Shown here piece by piece: positions 1 through 6,739 of a stretch of DNA of 40,900 bases. Made by a program: the position numbers and the translations under genes. The notes under the pieces are model-generated. The model was not told where the DNA came from. It worked only from the letters and a program-made list of their open reading frames with translations, and made no database searches. The DNA is from Marinobacter sp. ELB17. Lineage in GTDB: Bacteria > Pseudomonadota > Gammaproteobacteria > Pseudomonadales > Oleiphilaceae. The stretch covers positions 1 to 40,900 of the forward strand of contig NZ_AAXY01000030.1 in the NCBI RefSeq assembly GCF_000169375.1, written 5' to 3'. Position 1 is the stretch's first letter. Each line of letters opens with the position of its first letter.

Positions 1-19
1 ACTCGAATAGGTGATCGAA

Positions 20-250
20 ATGAGAGCAGATGATAAAGCAATAAGGACCCTGTCGGCCCACATGCGGACTGCATTAGCCATTTCTGTGGCAGGTACTGTA
101 CTTGCTGCACTTTTTGGGCTGACCAACTCCGAGGGGCCAACAGTGATTTCCTTATTAATCCTCGCGGGGGCAATCACCGCAACTGGAATCGTTATTTTCC
201 GAGGTATTGCCAGATCAAAGAAAATTGCGAGAGGCGAGCGGCGAATCTGA
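20..250 (+). CDS. Small two-helix membrane protein (family 1, first copy)
   Basis: 76 residues. Two hydrophobic segments (about residues 17-36 and 42-61) are followed by a basic tail ending SKKIARGERRI, so it is probably an inner-membrane protein with a cytoplasmic C-terminus. The ATG at 20 is preferred over the GTG at 11 because AGGTG lies six bases upstream of it. A near-identical copy is at 16437-16667 (differences F/L and A/S), and a divergent relative at 15338-15574 shares the GPT, VI-RG and SKKIAR blocks. I do not recognise the family. Confidence 0.7.
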   Translation: MRADDKAIRTLSAHMRTALAISVAGTVLAALFGLTNSEGPTVISLLILAGAITATGIVIFRGIARSKKIARGERRI

Positions 251-262
251 CCCTTAACACCA

Positions 263-273
263 TGGGAAACTGA
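263..273 (+). repeat. Cassette site TGGGAAACTGA
   Basis: Lies 12 bases after the stop of the 20-250 gene. The identical site with identical flanks is at 16680-16690. The usual CGG is TGA here. Confidence 0.65.
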
Positions 274-281
274 GGTTTGTA

Positions 282-470
282 ATGACTAATAACACCCAAA
301 AGATTAGAGGGCCGGGTGTACGACGAAGTTCATATTAAACTGGGCTACCCAGCTGCAAATGATCGAGATCGAATACTGGTTCGTCCGTGGCGAGGCTTTA
401 AATCCCAGAATATCGAACACAAACACTTCGGACCTGGCGAAAAGCCGTATATGCGATCCGGGTCAACTAA
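282..470 (+). pseudogene. 5'-truncated, frame-broken ASCH-domain gene
   Basis: From AAAAGATTAG (298 onward) this matches the 3' two thirds of the intact gene at 10197-10478. Its first third is replaced by an unrelated start, ATGACTAATAACACCC, which enters the ASCH part out of frame and stops after 18 codons. This copy also lacks one A in the GGCGAAAAAGCC run (438-446) that both other copies have, so even the ASCH frame is broken near the end. The fusion point carries no cassette site, so it looks like ordinary deletion. The same fusion occurs at 16699-16888. Confidence 0.75.
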
Positions 471-481
471 TGGGAGATCGT
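471..481 (+). repeat. Cassette site TGGGAGATCGT
   Basis: Abuts the TAA at 468-470 directly. Same site at 10479 and 16889, always between the ASCH-type and family 3 genes. Confidence 0.7.
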
Positions 482-530
482 ACAACGTGCCAATAATCGG
501 ATATCTAATAGTTAAATCGAGGGCGATGGC

Positions 531-758
531 ATGAGCTACGAAACCCAATATGCAGCACGAATGATGATGAAAGGGCAGCATGCTGAGGAATCCCCGGCTG
601 CCAATGAACGGAGACGACTGGAAAATATTGCGCTGGATCTGGCCGAGGCTGACGTAAAAAGTGCCTTCTCATCCGGCATAACCCCTCATAACGCGAAAGA
701 GATCTTAACGTATCAACGCAACCGGATTGCCATCCGAAAATCAGAACTGGGGTTTTGA
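531..758 (+). CDS. Small soluble helical protein (family 3, first copy)
   Basis: 75 residues, predicted mostly helical and charged, with no membrane segment or recognisable motif. The same protein is encoded at 10539-10766 and 16949-17176. The three copies have identical upstream neighbours but three different downstream neighbours, and identity ends within the following site. The leader between site and ATG (482-530) is unusually long at 49 bases. Function unknown. Confidence 0.7.
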   Translation: MSYETQYAARMMMKGQHAEESPAANERRRLENIALDLAEADVKSAFSSGITPHNAKEILTYQRNRIAIRKSELGF

Positions 759-785
759 CCCCTTTATTTTGGGGGAGAGCCAACA

Positions 786-796
786 TGGGAAGCCGG
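786..796 (+). repeat. Cassette site TGGGAAGCCGG
   Basis: Breakpoint site. To its left the sequence matches 10794 and 17204, and to its right it matches 19592 onward. Confidence 0.85.
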
Positions 797-806
797 AGAG
801 TTGTAT

Positions 807-1046
807 ATGAAGAAGCGTAAATTTTATCCACGCCAGGTAGCCAAAAGCTTGACTGGCAAAAGTCCAGAATCACTCACATTCGGTGAGCGTGCCGCGCTCC
901 GTTTTTTTAAGATGAAAGGTCGCAAGATGGGCGTCGGAATCCAGATCGCACAAACCGAACTCGCTGATTTAAAAAGTTCTGGCCCTAAAGAATCGGCGGC
1001 GATTCTCGACAACGCGAATTCGCGAATTTTGATGACCATTCGGTGA
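807..1046 (+). CDS. Small basic protein (family 4, first copy)
   Basis: 79 residues, basic N-terminal half (MKKRKFYPRQVAKSL) and no membrane segment. Start is the ATG behind CCGGAGAGTTGTAT, where GGAG is the ribosome-binding site. A copy at 19603-19842 differs by one residue (K/E), has an identical leader back to CGGAG, and has different neighbours on both sides. Function unknown. Confidence 0.75.
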   Translation: MKKRKFYPRQVAKSLTGKSPESLTFGERAALRFFKMKGRKMGVGIQIAQTELADLKSSGPKESAAILDNANSRILMTIR

Positions 1047-1057
1047 TGTGAAACCGG
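1047..1057 (+). repeat. Cassette site TGTGAAACCGG
   Basis: Immediately follows TGA at 1044-1046. The equivalent junction of the other copy (19843) reads TGGGAATCGG. Confidence 0.75.
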
Positions 1058-1068
1058 AGAAATCAGGA

Positions 1069-1329
1069 ATGACAAAAAAGAAGAAAGCACTACAAATGGC
1101 AGTTTTTGTCGGAGTGATGGTGCTTGTATTCACTTCATTCACGCTTTGGGAGCTATTCATTCGGATTGGCCTAACAGGGAATGACAATGAACTAATGGGC
1201 GCTATTCTACCTTTCACGCCGCTTGTGTTGTCCGGCGCATTCAGTCTAGTAGCTTTTAGTTTGGCTCATCAGATATTTCGAGGTCATGTAGAAAAGAAAA
1301 CTGACCTCGAAACCAGCGACAACGATTGA
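1069..1329 (+). CDS. Small two-helix membrane protein
   Basis: 86 residues. A lysine-rich start (MTKKKKALQ) is followed by a hydrophobic segment at about residues 9-31, a polar loop, a second segment at about 45-67 and a charged tail. The ATG at 1069 is preferred over the in-frame GTG at 1048, which lies inside the site; AGGA precedes it. No second copy in the window. Unknown function. Confidence 0.65.
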   Translation: MTKKKKALQMAVFVGVMVLVFTSFTLWELFIRIGLTGNDNELMGAILPFTPLVLSGAFSLVAFSLAHQIFRGHVEKKTDLETSDND

Positions 1330-1340
1330 TTAGAAACCGG
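1330..1340 (+). repeat. Cassette site TTAGAAACCGG
   Basis: Starts on the base after the TGA at 1327-1329. The third base is A rather than G. Confidence 0.7.
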
Positions 1341-1348
1341 AGAATTGA

Positions 1349-1630
1349 ATGAAACAGAATGACTTTGAGATAGGCAAGACCTACAAACTCGTTATCCATC
1401 GATCTGCCGTTGCGGGTGAAGTCATCCCATCGACAGAAATTCTGAGAAAGGTGCTTGAGCCTGCATCAAAGGATAATACTGGCTATGACGACGGATCGAC
1501 GGTGCCCGATGAAACGTTGTCGCAATGGTCGCAAGAGTTGCGCGTTGAAAACCCTGAGACCGGGCAGCGTCATATCTTGGGGCTGAGATCCATCAGGTCA
1601 GCAACACCTGTTTATCAAGTGACAAAATAG
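1349..1630 (+). CDS. Hypothetical small soluble protein
   Basis: 93 residues, mixed strand and helix composition, no cysteines or membrane segments. Start ATG follows CCGGAGAATTGA with GGAG as ribosome-binding site. No relative elsewhere in the window and no family recognised. Confidence 0.65.
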   Translation: MKQNDFEIGKTYKLVIHRSAVAGEVIPSTEILRKVLEPASKDNTGYDDGSTVPDETLSQWSQELRVENPETGQRHILGLRSIRSATPVYQVTK

Positions 1631-1632
1631 CA

Positions 1633-1643
1633 TTGGAATCCGA
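1633..1643 (+). repeat. Cassette site TTGGAATCCGA
   Basis: Two bases after the TAG at 1628-1630. Confidence 0.8.
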
Positions 1644-1668
1644 AGGTTCTGGAAAGAAGGAAACACGA

Positions 1669-1896
1669 ATGGCGATTGATGATTTTTTTGCAGGCTCAGC
1701 GGAAACAGTCGAGATCCTTGAGAACTCTGATGAAGCAGTTAAAGCGTTCACAAAGCATCTCGATACACACGGCAACACCAAGGTGGAACTGACCCCCGCT
1801 CACATTGAGGCGCTTCAAAAGGGCAAGTGCATCGCGGTTTACGATGGTGAATTTTCGACGTTCTTAACAGCGAAGGTTCCAGAAATATCAGATTAG
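1669..1896 (+). CDS. Small acidic protein (family 5, first copy)
   Basis: 75 residues. Start ATG is preceded by GAAGGA at a good distance. The C-terminal half shares LTP-H, GKCIAVYDGE and nearby residues with the 78-residue product of 17233-17469, while the N-terminal halves have diverged, so the two are paralogues rather than recent copies. Function unknown. Confidence 0.65.
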   Translation: MAIDDFFAGSAETVEILENSDEAVKAFTKHLDTHGNTKVELTPAHIEALQKGKCIAVYDGEFSTFLTAKVPEISD

Positions 1897-1903
1897 AATC
1901 CAG
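1893..1903 (+). repeat. Cassette site TTAGAATCCAG
   Basis: Overlaps the TAG stop at 1894-1896. Divergent at two positions. Confidence 0.55.
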
Positions 1904-1906
1904 AAA

Positions 1907-2131
1907 ATGAGTAATTTTCAAGGAACGATTCGATTAATACTCACTACGTTTGTCATTACGGTCGCAGCATCTATCGGCTTTTTAGGTTTTCAGGATGCCT
2001 TACCGGTTCTTTTGATAATGTCACTGATTTTTTTACCGATCGTGATTATTTGGGGGCGGCATTACGTGAAATTTAGGAAATCGAAATTCCGTACATTTGA
2101 GGCATTCTGGCAAGCCGAACAACTAAAGTAA
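1907..2131 (+). CDS. Small two-helix membrane protein
   Basis: 74 residues with two hydrophobic segments (about 8-27 and 32-50) and a basic, aromatic C-terminal tail. The start is three bases behind the site, with no separate ribosome-binding site visible. No second copy of the gene. Its 3' end (AACTAAAGTAACTATAGTGG) is nearly the same as the end of the nine-codon cassette that follows it. Confidence 0.6.
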   Translation: MSNFQGTIRLILTTFVITVAASIGFLGFQDALPVLLIMSLIFLPIVIIWGRHYVKFRKSKFRTFEAFWQAEQLK

Positions 2132-2136
2132 CTATA

Positions 2137-2147
2137 GTGGAACTCGG
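2137..2147 (+). repeat. Cassette site GTGGAACTCGG
   Basis: Corresponds to TGGGAACCCGG at 18716. Downstream sequence is identical from CGG, upstream sequence is unrelated. Confidence 0.75.
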
Positions 2148-2177
2148 ATGAGTGAACACCAAGATCAAAGCGACTAA
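2148..2177 (+). CDS. Nine-codon remnant cassette ORF
   Basis: Encodes MSEHQDQSD, directly behind CGG. It resembles the start of the 67-residue protein at 14766-14969 (MSRHQDQNDP), so it is probably a collapsed copy of that gene. An identical copy is at 18727-18756, in both cases followed by the family 7 gene. May be translated or may be only a leader. Confidence 0.35.
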   Translation: MSEHQDQSD

Positions 2178-2187
2178 AGTAACTACA

Positions 2188-2198
2188 GTGGAAACCGC
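2188..2198 (+). repeat. Cassette site GTGGAAACCGC
   Basis: Lies 51 bases after the preceding site, the shortest spacing in the array. Repeated at 18767. Confidence 0.65.
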
Positions 2199-2200
2199 CA

Positions 2201-2473
2201 ATGATTGAATTAAAGATATTAGCGCTTGCCATAGCCTGTTTGCTGATGGTTTCACAGTTGCTGGGCAAGAAGAACCGTCCAGTTGCCTTGGCGGGAAATA
2301 CTTTGTTCTGGATAGGTGGAGTCACTGCTGTTATCCAGCGTCCAGATCCCTCCAGTACCGTTGCCATCAACGTTGCATTAGGATTAGTGGTGGTTGGCCT
2401 GGCCTTGGGAATCTGCTGGACGGGCCTGAACCTATGGTCGCCTTTCAAATCCGGTAGCCAGCAACGCAACTGA
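2201..2473 (+). CDS. Small multi-helix membrane protein (family 7, first copy)
   Basis: 90 residues with hydrophobic stretches at about 2-20, 29-47 and 54-78, and a short polar tail. The copy at 18780-19052 differs at a few residues (R/L, A/S, T/A). After the stop both copies read GAACGTGGGA and then diverge inside the site, which defines the right cassette boundary. Unknown function. Confidence 0.7.
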   Translation: MIELKILALAIACLLMVSQLLGKKNRPVALAGNTLFWIGGVTAVIQRPDPSSTVAINVALGLVVVGLALGICWTGLNLWSPFKSGSQQRN

Positions 2474-2476
2474 ACG

Positions 2477-2487
2477 TGGGAGTCCGA
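2477..2487 (+). repeat. Cassette site TGGGAGTCCGA
   Basis: Left half shared with 19056. Right half (CGACTATGACC) shared with 4379 and 20837. Confidence 0.85.
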
Positions 2488-2489
2488 CT

Positions 2490-2699
2490 ATGACCGACGA
2501 TAACTGCAATGTTGTCGAGATAGATCGACCCCGCTGTAGCAGATGCGGTGCTGATCGGATGCTTGACGAGCTGAGCGGCTATGACCCACTTGCGGCTGTT
2601 GGTCAGCGCTACCGTGAAGCGTACTGTCGGAAGTTGGCTGACTGTCAAAGCCCGGAGGCAGCAGCCTTCTTGGCTGATCTTGTTAAACACATTCGATAG
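2490..2699 (+). CDS. Small cysteine-rich protein (family 8, first copy)
   Basis: 69 residues. A CSRCG pair at about residues 16-20 plus YC and DC further on (about 46 and 52) suggest a small zinc site. Copies lie at 4392 (3' end cut by an IS element), 20850-21056 and, more diverged, 14557-14754. The first three share the leader from CGACT onward but have different dinucleotides at the NN of the site (TC, TT, AA) and different upstream genes. Function unknown. Confidence 0.7.
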   Translation: MTDDNCNVVEIDRPRCSRCGADRMLDELSGYDPLAAVGQRYREAYCRKLADCQSPEAAAFLADLVKHIR

Positions 2700-2710
2700 C
2701 TGGAAACTGC
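2700..2710 (+). repeat. Cassette site CTGGAAACTGC
   Basis: Same sequence at 9625, joining the same two genes. Confidence 0.65.
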
Positions 2711-2713
2711 GCA

Positions 2714-2902
2714 ATGAGAACCAGGATCACCGAAGAATACATCGAGGAAAAGGTAGAGGCCTATAACGTGGCTATCGAAGCTCTTCGTGAACATGAGCCA
2801 ATGTCAGATGGTGATCCGAAAATGGCAAAGAAATTGCGCGAACAGTTGGCGAACAAACTTGATCGGGAGATCTACCGGTGGCTTGCCGAACACGGCCGCT
2901 GA
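2714..2902 (+). CDS. Small helical protein (family 9, first copy)
   Basis: 62 residues, almost entirely helical and highly charged, probably a short coiled coil. The copy at 9639-9827 differs by Y/N near the end. A 12-residue C-terminal remnant of a third member is visible at 13635-13670 (REINRWATEH). Function unknown. Confidence 0.65.
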   Translation: MRTRITEEYIEEKVEAYNVAIEALREHEPMSDGDPKMAKKLREQLANKLDREIYRWLAEHGR

Positions 2903-2910
2903 AACAGTAT

Positions 2911-2920
2911 AGGGAACCGG
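2911..2920 (+). repeat. Cassette site AGGGAACCGG (one base short)
   Basis: Has one central base instead of two. The partner copy at 9836 reads AGGGAACCGA, and the downstream genes are unrelated beyond it. Confidence 0.6.
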
Positions 2921-2921
2921 T

Positions 2922-3308
2922 ATGACAGAAAAAGTAGCAACCAATACTCCACCGCCCCACCCGCTTTTCATTGTGGGGCTTTTGGCGATACCTAGCAGCT
3001 TCCTCTGGGGTCCGCTGATCATCCTATCCCTCTGCTGCCTGGGGTGGTGGTGTCACAGCATCGAGAAGCCAAGACTGCTCGAACGCCATAAAACTGAGGC
3101 TGAAGGTGAAAGTATCGACTTAGGGAAGTACCAATACCCCCTCACCGATTGCTCGATGACGCGACCGATGTTCTCCTATTTCCAACATGGATTTCCGCAA
3201 GTGAGACAACTGGTCACCCTGCAACACATGGATAGTGGAACAGTTCAGCAGTTCTGGCTCATAACTAGAACAGCTGGGCCGACCACACTGCATCCGATTA
3301 TCTTTTAA
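2922..3308 (+). CDS. Hypothetical membrane protein
   Basis: 128 residues. A proline-rich start is followed by a hydrophobic, tryptophan- and cysteine-containing stretch at about residues 14-44 (one hairpin or two short helices) and a soluble C-terminal part. Longer than most cassette proteins. The last third could reflect read-through of a joined fragment. No relative in the window. Confidence 0.5.
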   Translation: MTEKVATNTPPPHPLFIVGLLAIPSSFLWGPLIILSLCCLGWWCHSIEKPRLLERHKTEAEGESIDLGKYQYPLTDCSMTRPMFSYFQHGFPQVRQLVTLQHMDSGTVQQFWLITRTAGPTTLHPIIF

Positions 3309-3400
3309 GAAGTTGCGCTACCGCTCAAAATGATGATCTGCGCTACAGGTGAGCAGCGTGTATGCCTGATCACCGGCTCGCTTATGTAGTCACTTACAGA

Positions 3401-3429
3401 TTGTCTTACGATTAGTAAGACGGTATACT
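3401..3429 (+). promoter_or_regulatory. Promoter of the AbrB/PIN toxin-antitoxin pair
   Basis: TTGTCT (3401-3406) and TATACT (3424-3429) are 17 bases apart, a good sigma-70 arrangement. It is the clearest promoter in the array, and lies 41 bases before the antitoxin start. Confidence 0.6.
3403..3421. promoter_or_regulatory. Palindromic operator in the promoter spacer
   Basis: GTCTTAC-GATTA-GTAAGAC is a perfect 7-bp inverted repeat lying between the -35 and -10 boxes. Its position fits autorepression by the antitoxin, as in VapB-type systems. Confidence 0.6.
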
Positions 3430-3469
3430 TTGAGTGTTGCATGAAATCATTCAGACAGGAGATTGCGAA

Positions 3470-3715
3470 ATGATCAGGGGTGAATCAACAGTCAGTGAAA
3501 AAGGCCAGTTAGTCATCCCTCGGGAGATCCGACACGCACTCGATGTTCAGAGGGGGGACAAGCTGGCATGGGTAGTGGAGGATGACGGCACTCTAAGGGT
3601 AACGATAGCCAAGGGTGACCTGATGGCGCTCAAGGGTCGGATCAAGAGTGGTGGGCGTTCTGTATCTATAGAGGAAATGGACGACGCTATTAAGTCCGGA
3701 GTTGTCTGCGAATGA
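3470..3715 (+). CDS. AbrB/MazE-type antitoxin
   Basis: 81 residues. The N-terminal half is a swapped-hairpin AbrB/SpoVT domain, with typical S-V-S-KGQ-VIP-EIR-AL and GD-L blocks (residues about 7-50). The C-terminal part would wrap the toxin. The start at 3470 has AGGAG upstream; the TTG at 3434 lies further back. Its stop overlaps the toxin start (ATGA), indicating translational coupling. It probably binds the palindrome at 3403-3421 and represses its own operon. Confidence 0.85.
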   Translation: MIRGESTVSEKGQLVIPREIRHALDVQRGDKLAWVVEDDGTLRVTIAKGDLMALKGRIKSGGRSVSIEEMDDAIKSGVVCE

Positions 3716-4119
3716 AGGCTTTGGATACCAATGTTTTGGTTCGGTTTCTGGTCGATGCTGAAGGCGACCCCGAGCAGCACATCATCGCTGCGGATTTCAT
3801 CGAGACTCACTGCACCGCAGACTCCCCGTGCGCCGTTTCAACCATTGCGCTCTGTGAGTTGGCCTGGGTTCTGCAACGAGCATACAAAGTATCCAGAGCG
3901 GATATAGCCGACCAAATCGCCGCATTACTTGATGCGCAGCAATTGGCGGTAATGGACAGAGAGTTGGTGCGTCGTGCCGTAGTCGATTACCGAAAATCCA
4001 ATGCCGACTTTCCGGACCATCTAATTGCTTGGTTCGGGAAAGCCGCCGGGGCAGATGAGACAGCTACGTTCGACAAGAAAGCCGGGAAAACACCGCTTTT
4101 CCAATACATCGGCAAGTGA
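3712..4119 (+). CDS. PIN-domain toxin (VapC-like ribonuclease)
   Basis: 135 residues. Acidic residues at the usual PIN positions: LDTNVL with D5, LCELAWVL, ADFPDHLIA and ATFDKKA. VapC-family PIN toxins are Mg-dependent endoribonucleases, usually acting on tRNA or rRNA. Paired with the AbrB-type antitoxin just upstream. A promoter-bearing addiction module inside a promoterless array is typical of stabilisation of cassette arrays in superintegrons; that role here is inference. Confidence 0.85.
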   Translation: MKALDTNVLVRFLVDAEGDPEQHIIAADFIETHCTADSPCAVSTIALCELAWVLQRAYKVSRADIADQIAALLDAQQLAVMDRELVRRAVVDYRKSNADFPDHLIAWFGKAAGADETATFDKKAGKTPLFQYIGK

Positions 4120-4126
4120 GTAAAAG

Positions 4127-4137
4127 CAGGAAAACGA
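4127..4137 (+). repeat. Degenerate cassette site CAGGAAAACGA
   Basis: Eight bases after the toxin stop. First two bases deviate. Confidence 0.45.
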
Positions 4138-4152
4138 TCACAGGATTAATAC

Positions 4153-4374
4153 ATGACACTTAAAAACGATTATGACTTTTACTTTACCACCTGGATGTTT
4201 CGGGCTTGCCTTGTTTTGGGCGTCATAGTTTTCGGCTACCTGATTTACGAGATTCTAGCCAACTCTATAGACCGTGTGATTATCGGGATGATCGGTATTG
4301 TCGTCATCGGTTTCTTTTGGGTAAGCGCAGCTTGCGGTAGTGCTGCAAGAAAAATCAGACGGAATAATCTTTGA
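4153..4374 (+). CDS. Small two-helix membrane protein
   Basis: 73 residues with hydrophobic segments at about 15-34 and 41-62 and a basic end (ARKIRRNNL). CAGGA precedes the ATG. No copy in the window. Function unknown. Confidence 0.6.
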   Translation: MTLKNDYDFYFTTWMFRACLVLGVIVFGYLIYEILANSIDRVIIGMIGIVVIGFFWVSAACGSAARKIRRNNL

Positions 4375-4378
4375 GATA

Positions 4379-4389
4379 TGGGAATTCGA
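4379..4389 (+). repeat. Cassette site TGGGAATTCGA
   Basis: Precedes the second copy of the family 8 gene. NN is TT here, versus TC at 2477 and AA at 20837. Confidence 0.85.
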
Positions 4390-4391
4390 CT

Positions 4392-4607
4392 ATGACCGAC
4401 GATAACTGCAATGTTGTCGAGATAGATCGACCCCGCTGTAGCAGATGCGGTGCTGATCGGATGCTTGACGAGTTGAACGGCTATGACCCACTTGCGGCTG
4501 TTGGTCAGCGCTACCGTGAAGCGTACTGTCGGAAGTTGGCTGACTGTCAAAGCCCGGAGGCAGCAGCCTTCTTGGCTGATCTTGTTAAACACTGCGTAAA
4601 CCGCTGA
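4392..4607 (+). pseudogene. Family 8 gene with its last codons replaced by an IS end
   Basis: Matches 2490-2699 with S/N at one position. The IS21 element at 4593 enters two codons before the normal stop, so the native end (HIR) becomes HCVNR with a stop inside the IS. The product is otherwise complete and might still work. The displaced 3' end and next cassette resume at 9611. Confidence 0.7.
4588..4592. repeat. Target-site duplication AACAC, left
   Basis: Pairs with 9611-9615. The uninterrupted version at 2490-2714 has a single AACAC at this point. Confidence 0.85.
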
Positions 4608-4696
4608 AGGTTGCCACCCATTCCACCTGAAGCCTGCCACCCGGACCGGAGCAAGGCTGCCACCCATCGGAGCTTAGCGACGCGGGGATTTCATTG

Positions 4697-5452
4697 TTAC
4701 TCCGAAGCTGTGGTGCCCGTCAACTTTGCTTGTCGTTTTCGCATGGATTCACCCCTGAGGTTGATCTTGTAGGCGTTGTGAACCAGCCGATCCAGAATGG
4801 CATCCGCCAGAGTGGCGTCACCGATGACGTCATGCCATTCCTCGATAGGGAGTTGGCTGGTGGCGATGGTGGAACGACGGCCATACCGGTCTTCCAGCAC
4901 TTCCAGCAAGTCTCTTCGGTTCTCTGCGCTCAGTTTCATGAGCCCCCAATCGTCCAGGATCAGCACATCGACTTTGGCGAGGTTGGTCAGGAGTTTGGGG
5001 TACTGGCCGTCTCCTTTGGCGATGGTCAGTTCTCGTAGCAGCCGGGTCAGGCGAACGTACTGTGCGGTGTAGCCTTCCCGACAGGCTTTGTGCGCCAGGG
5101 CACAGGCCAGCCAGGTTTTGCCAACGCCGGTGGGGCCGGTGATGAGCACATTCAGGTGTTCCTTCACCCATTGGCAGCTTGCCAGGGATTGGATTAATCC
5201 CTTATCCAGGCCGCGTGAGTTCCGGTAATCCAGGTCTTCGAGAACGGCGGTGTGTCGCAGTCCAGCCCGGCGCAGCCGGCTGGTCAGGCGTCGGTTATCT
5301 CGTTCGGTCATCTCCCGATCGACCAGCAGTCCAAGGCGTTCCTCGAAGCTCAGTTCCGTGATGTCAGTCGTGGCCGACTGATCAGCCAGTGCGGCGGCCA
5401 TGCCGGTCAATTTGAGGGCATGGAGTTTGTCCAGAGTCGGATGTTTCAGCAT
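4697..5452 (-). CDS. istB: IstB-like ATP-binding protein of element A
   Basis: 251 residues, the normal IstB length. AAA+ ATPase with Walker A GPTGVGKT at about residue 107 and Walker B VLILDDWG at about 164. IstB proteins load on target DNA and help IstA choose the insertion site. Lies 11 bases downstream of the istA stop. Intact although its partner istA is disrupted. Confidence 0.93.
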   Translation of the reverse strand: MLKHPTLDKLHALKLTGMAAALADQSATTDITELSFEERLGLLVDREMTERDNRRLTSRLRRAGLRHTAVLEDLDYRNSRGLDKGLIQSLASCQWVKEHLNVLITGPTGVGKTWLACALAHKACREGYTAQYVRLTRLLRELTIAKGDGQYPKLLTNLAKVDVLILDDWGLMKLSAENRRDLLEVLEDRYGRRSTIATSQLPIEEWHDVIGDATLADAILDRLVHNAYKINLRGESMRKRQAKLTGTTASE

Positions 5453-5463
5453 GTCAGGTTCCC

Positions 5464-5924
5464 TCAGTGGTAGTAGGTTGGGCCGCGGATGTTGTCGTGG
5501 GTATCCGGTAAGGCCAGCTCTTGCTGTTCTTCCAGGGGCTTCTGGTCCAGGCGGTGTTTGAGAATGGATTCAATGCTTTTGTAGCGGCAGCTACCCAGCA
5601 TTAAGGCGCGCTGGCAGGCGGCTTCCAATCGTGCCTCGCCGTAGCTCTTTCCCAGCCGGAGAATGCCCAGGCAGGAGCGGTAGGCCTGCTGCGGGTGTTT
5701 GCGGGCACCCAGTGCGGTGCGGATGAGCTTTTCCGTCGCGGGTCCGGTCTTGGCCGCCCAGGCAGTGAGCCGTTCCGGCGACCACTCACCCGCCTGCCGA
5801 TGGGATTCGGGCATATGGGCGGCGATGGTGGTATGCCGCCCCTTCTGGTCAGAGCGACGGTGGCTGGCGATCCGGTTGCCCCGGTAAAAACACTCAATGG
5901 TGTTGTGGGTGATCCGAACCTCCA
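5464..5924 (-). pseudogene. istA: IstA of element A, 3' part
   Basis: C-terminal about 150 codons of the transposase. Joining base 5924 to base 8345 after removing element B and one CCTCCA restores the frame through K-E-V-E-V-R-I-T-H-N. It ends in a normal stop at 5464. Confidence 0.9.
5919..5924. repeat. Target-site duplication CCTCCA, left
   Basis: Pairs with 8339-8344 around element B. Confidence 0.85.
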
Positions 5925-5983
5925 TGTTCGGCGTCAACTATCCTGTCCGGTCCGCGACAACTATGATGGCCGGTTGGGTGGTC

Positions 5984-6739
5984 TTACTTCTTACTCTTTG
6001 CAGCCTGCTTGAGATGCTGCTGTCTTCGGTAACTTTCCCCCTCTAATTCGATAATAGTTGCGTGGTGTATCAGCCGGTCTATGGCCGCTACAGTCATCAT
6101 GCTGTCTGGGAAGATTTGATCCCACTCACTAAATGGTTGGTTGGCTGTGACGATTAGACTGCCACTCTCATAGCGATGGGCGATGAACTCGAACAGTACC
6201 TGGGTTTCTGCATCCGTCTTTTTTACATAACCGATGTCATCGATGATGACGACCCTGTATTTATCCAGCCGTGTCATGGCTGTCATCAAGTCGAGATCGC
6301 GCTTGGCCTGTTGTAAGTGCTGAACCAGCGCTATGGCAGGGAACAGTTTGCAGCGTACCCCCTGTTCGGTGAGTTGATGACCCAGTGCATTAGCGATATG
6401 GGTTTTGCCAGTGCCGCTGGGGCCAATCAACAGCACATTGTCGGCATGGTGTGCCCAGTCACTGTCTTGTTGCAGCCTTGCCAGTGCGGTGTTGCAGGGG
6501 CGGCTGAACGCGCTTTGATCAAGCGCTGAGAAGGTCTTGTTGGCGGCAAGTTTTGCCTCGCGTACCCACTTCTGGGTCCGGCGCTGGTAGCGGTCTGAGA
6601 GCTCGTACTCACACAATGCCGCTAGGTAATCGGTGTGTGACCAGTTCTTCTCAATGGCGGTTTCCCAGAGCGATTGGTAATGACGGTGGAAGGCCGGCAG
6701 ACGGAGTTCTTTTAACAGTAAAGCGACAGAGCCTGTCAT
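5984..6739 (-). CDS. istB: IstB-like ATP-binding protein of element B
   Basis: 251 residues from the ATG at 6739, chosen because it overlaps the istA stop (ATGA). An upstream in-frame ATG at 6817 lies inside istA. Walker A GPSGTGKT and Walker B VVIIDDIGY are clear. Works with IstA in targeted transposition. Identical protein at 40040-40795. Confidence 0.93.
   Translation of the reverse strand: MTGSVALLLKELRLPAFHRHYQSLWETAIEKNWSHTDYLAALCEYELSDRYQRRTQKWVREAKLAANKTFSALDQSAFSRPCNTALARLQQDSDWAHHADNVLLIGPSGTGKTHIANALGHQLTEQGVRCKLFPAIALVQHLQQAKRDLDLMTAMTRLDKYRVVIIDDIGYVKKTDAETQVLFEFIAHRYESGSLIVTANQPFSEWDQIFPDSMMTVAAIDRLIHHATIIELEGESYRRQQHLKQAAKSKK

Noticed and set aside
741..775. Terminator GGGG-TTTTGA-CCCC-TTTATTTT at the end of the family 3 gene
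   Set aside because: Stem of only four pairs; present in all three copies simply because the gene is copied. Not convincing as a terminator.
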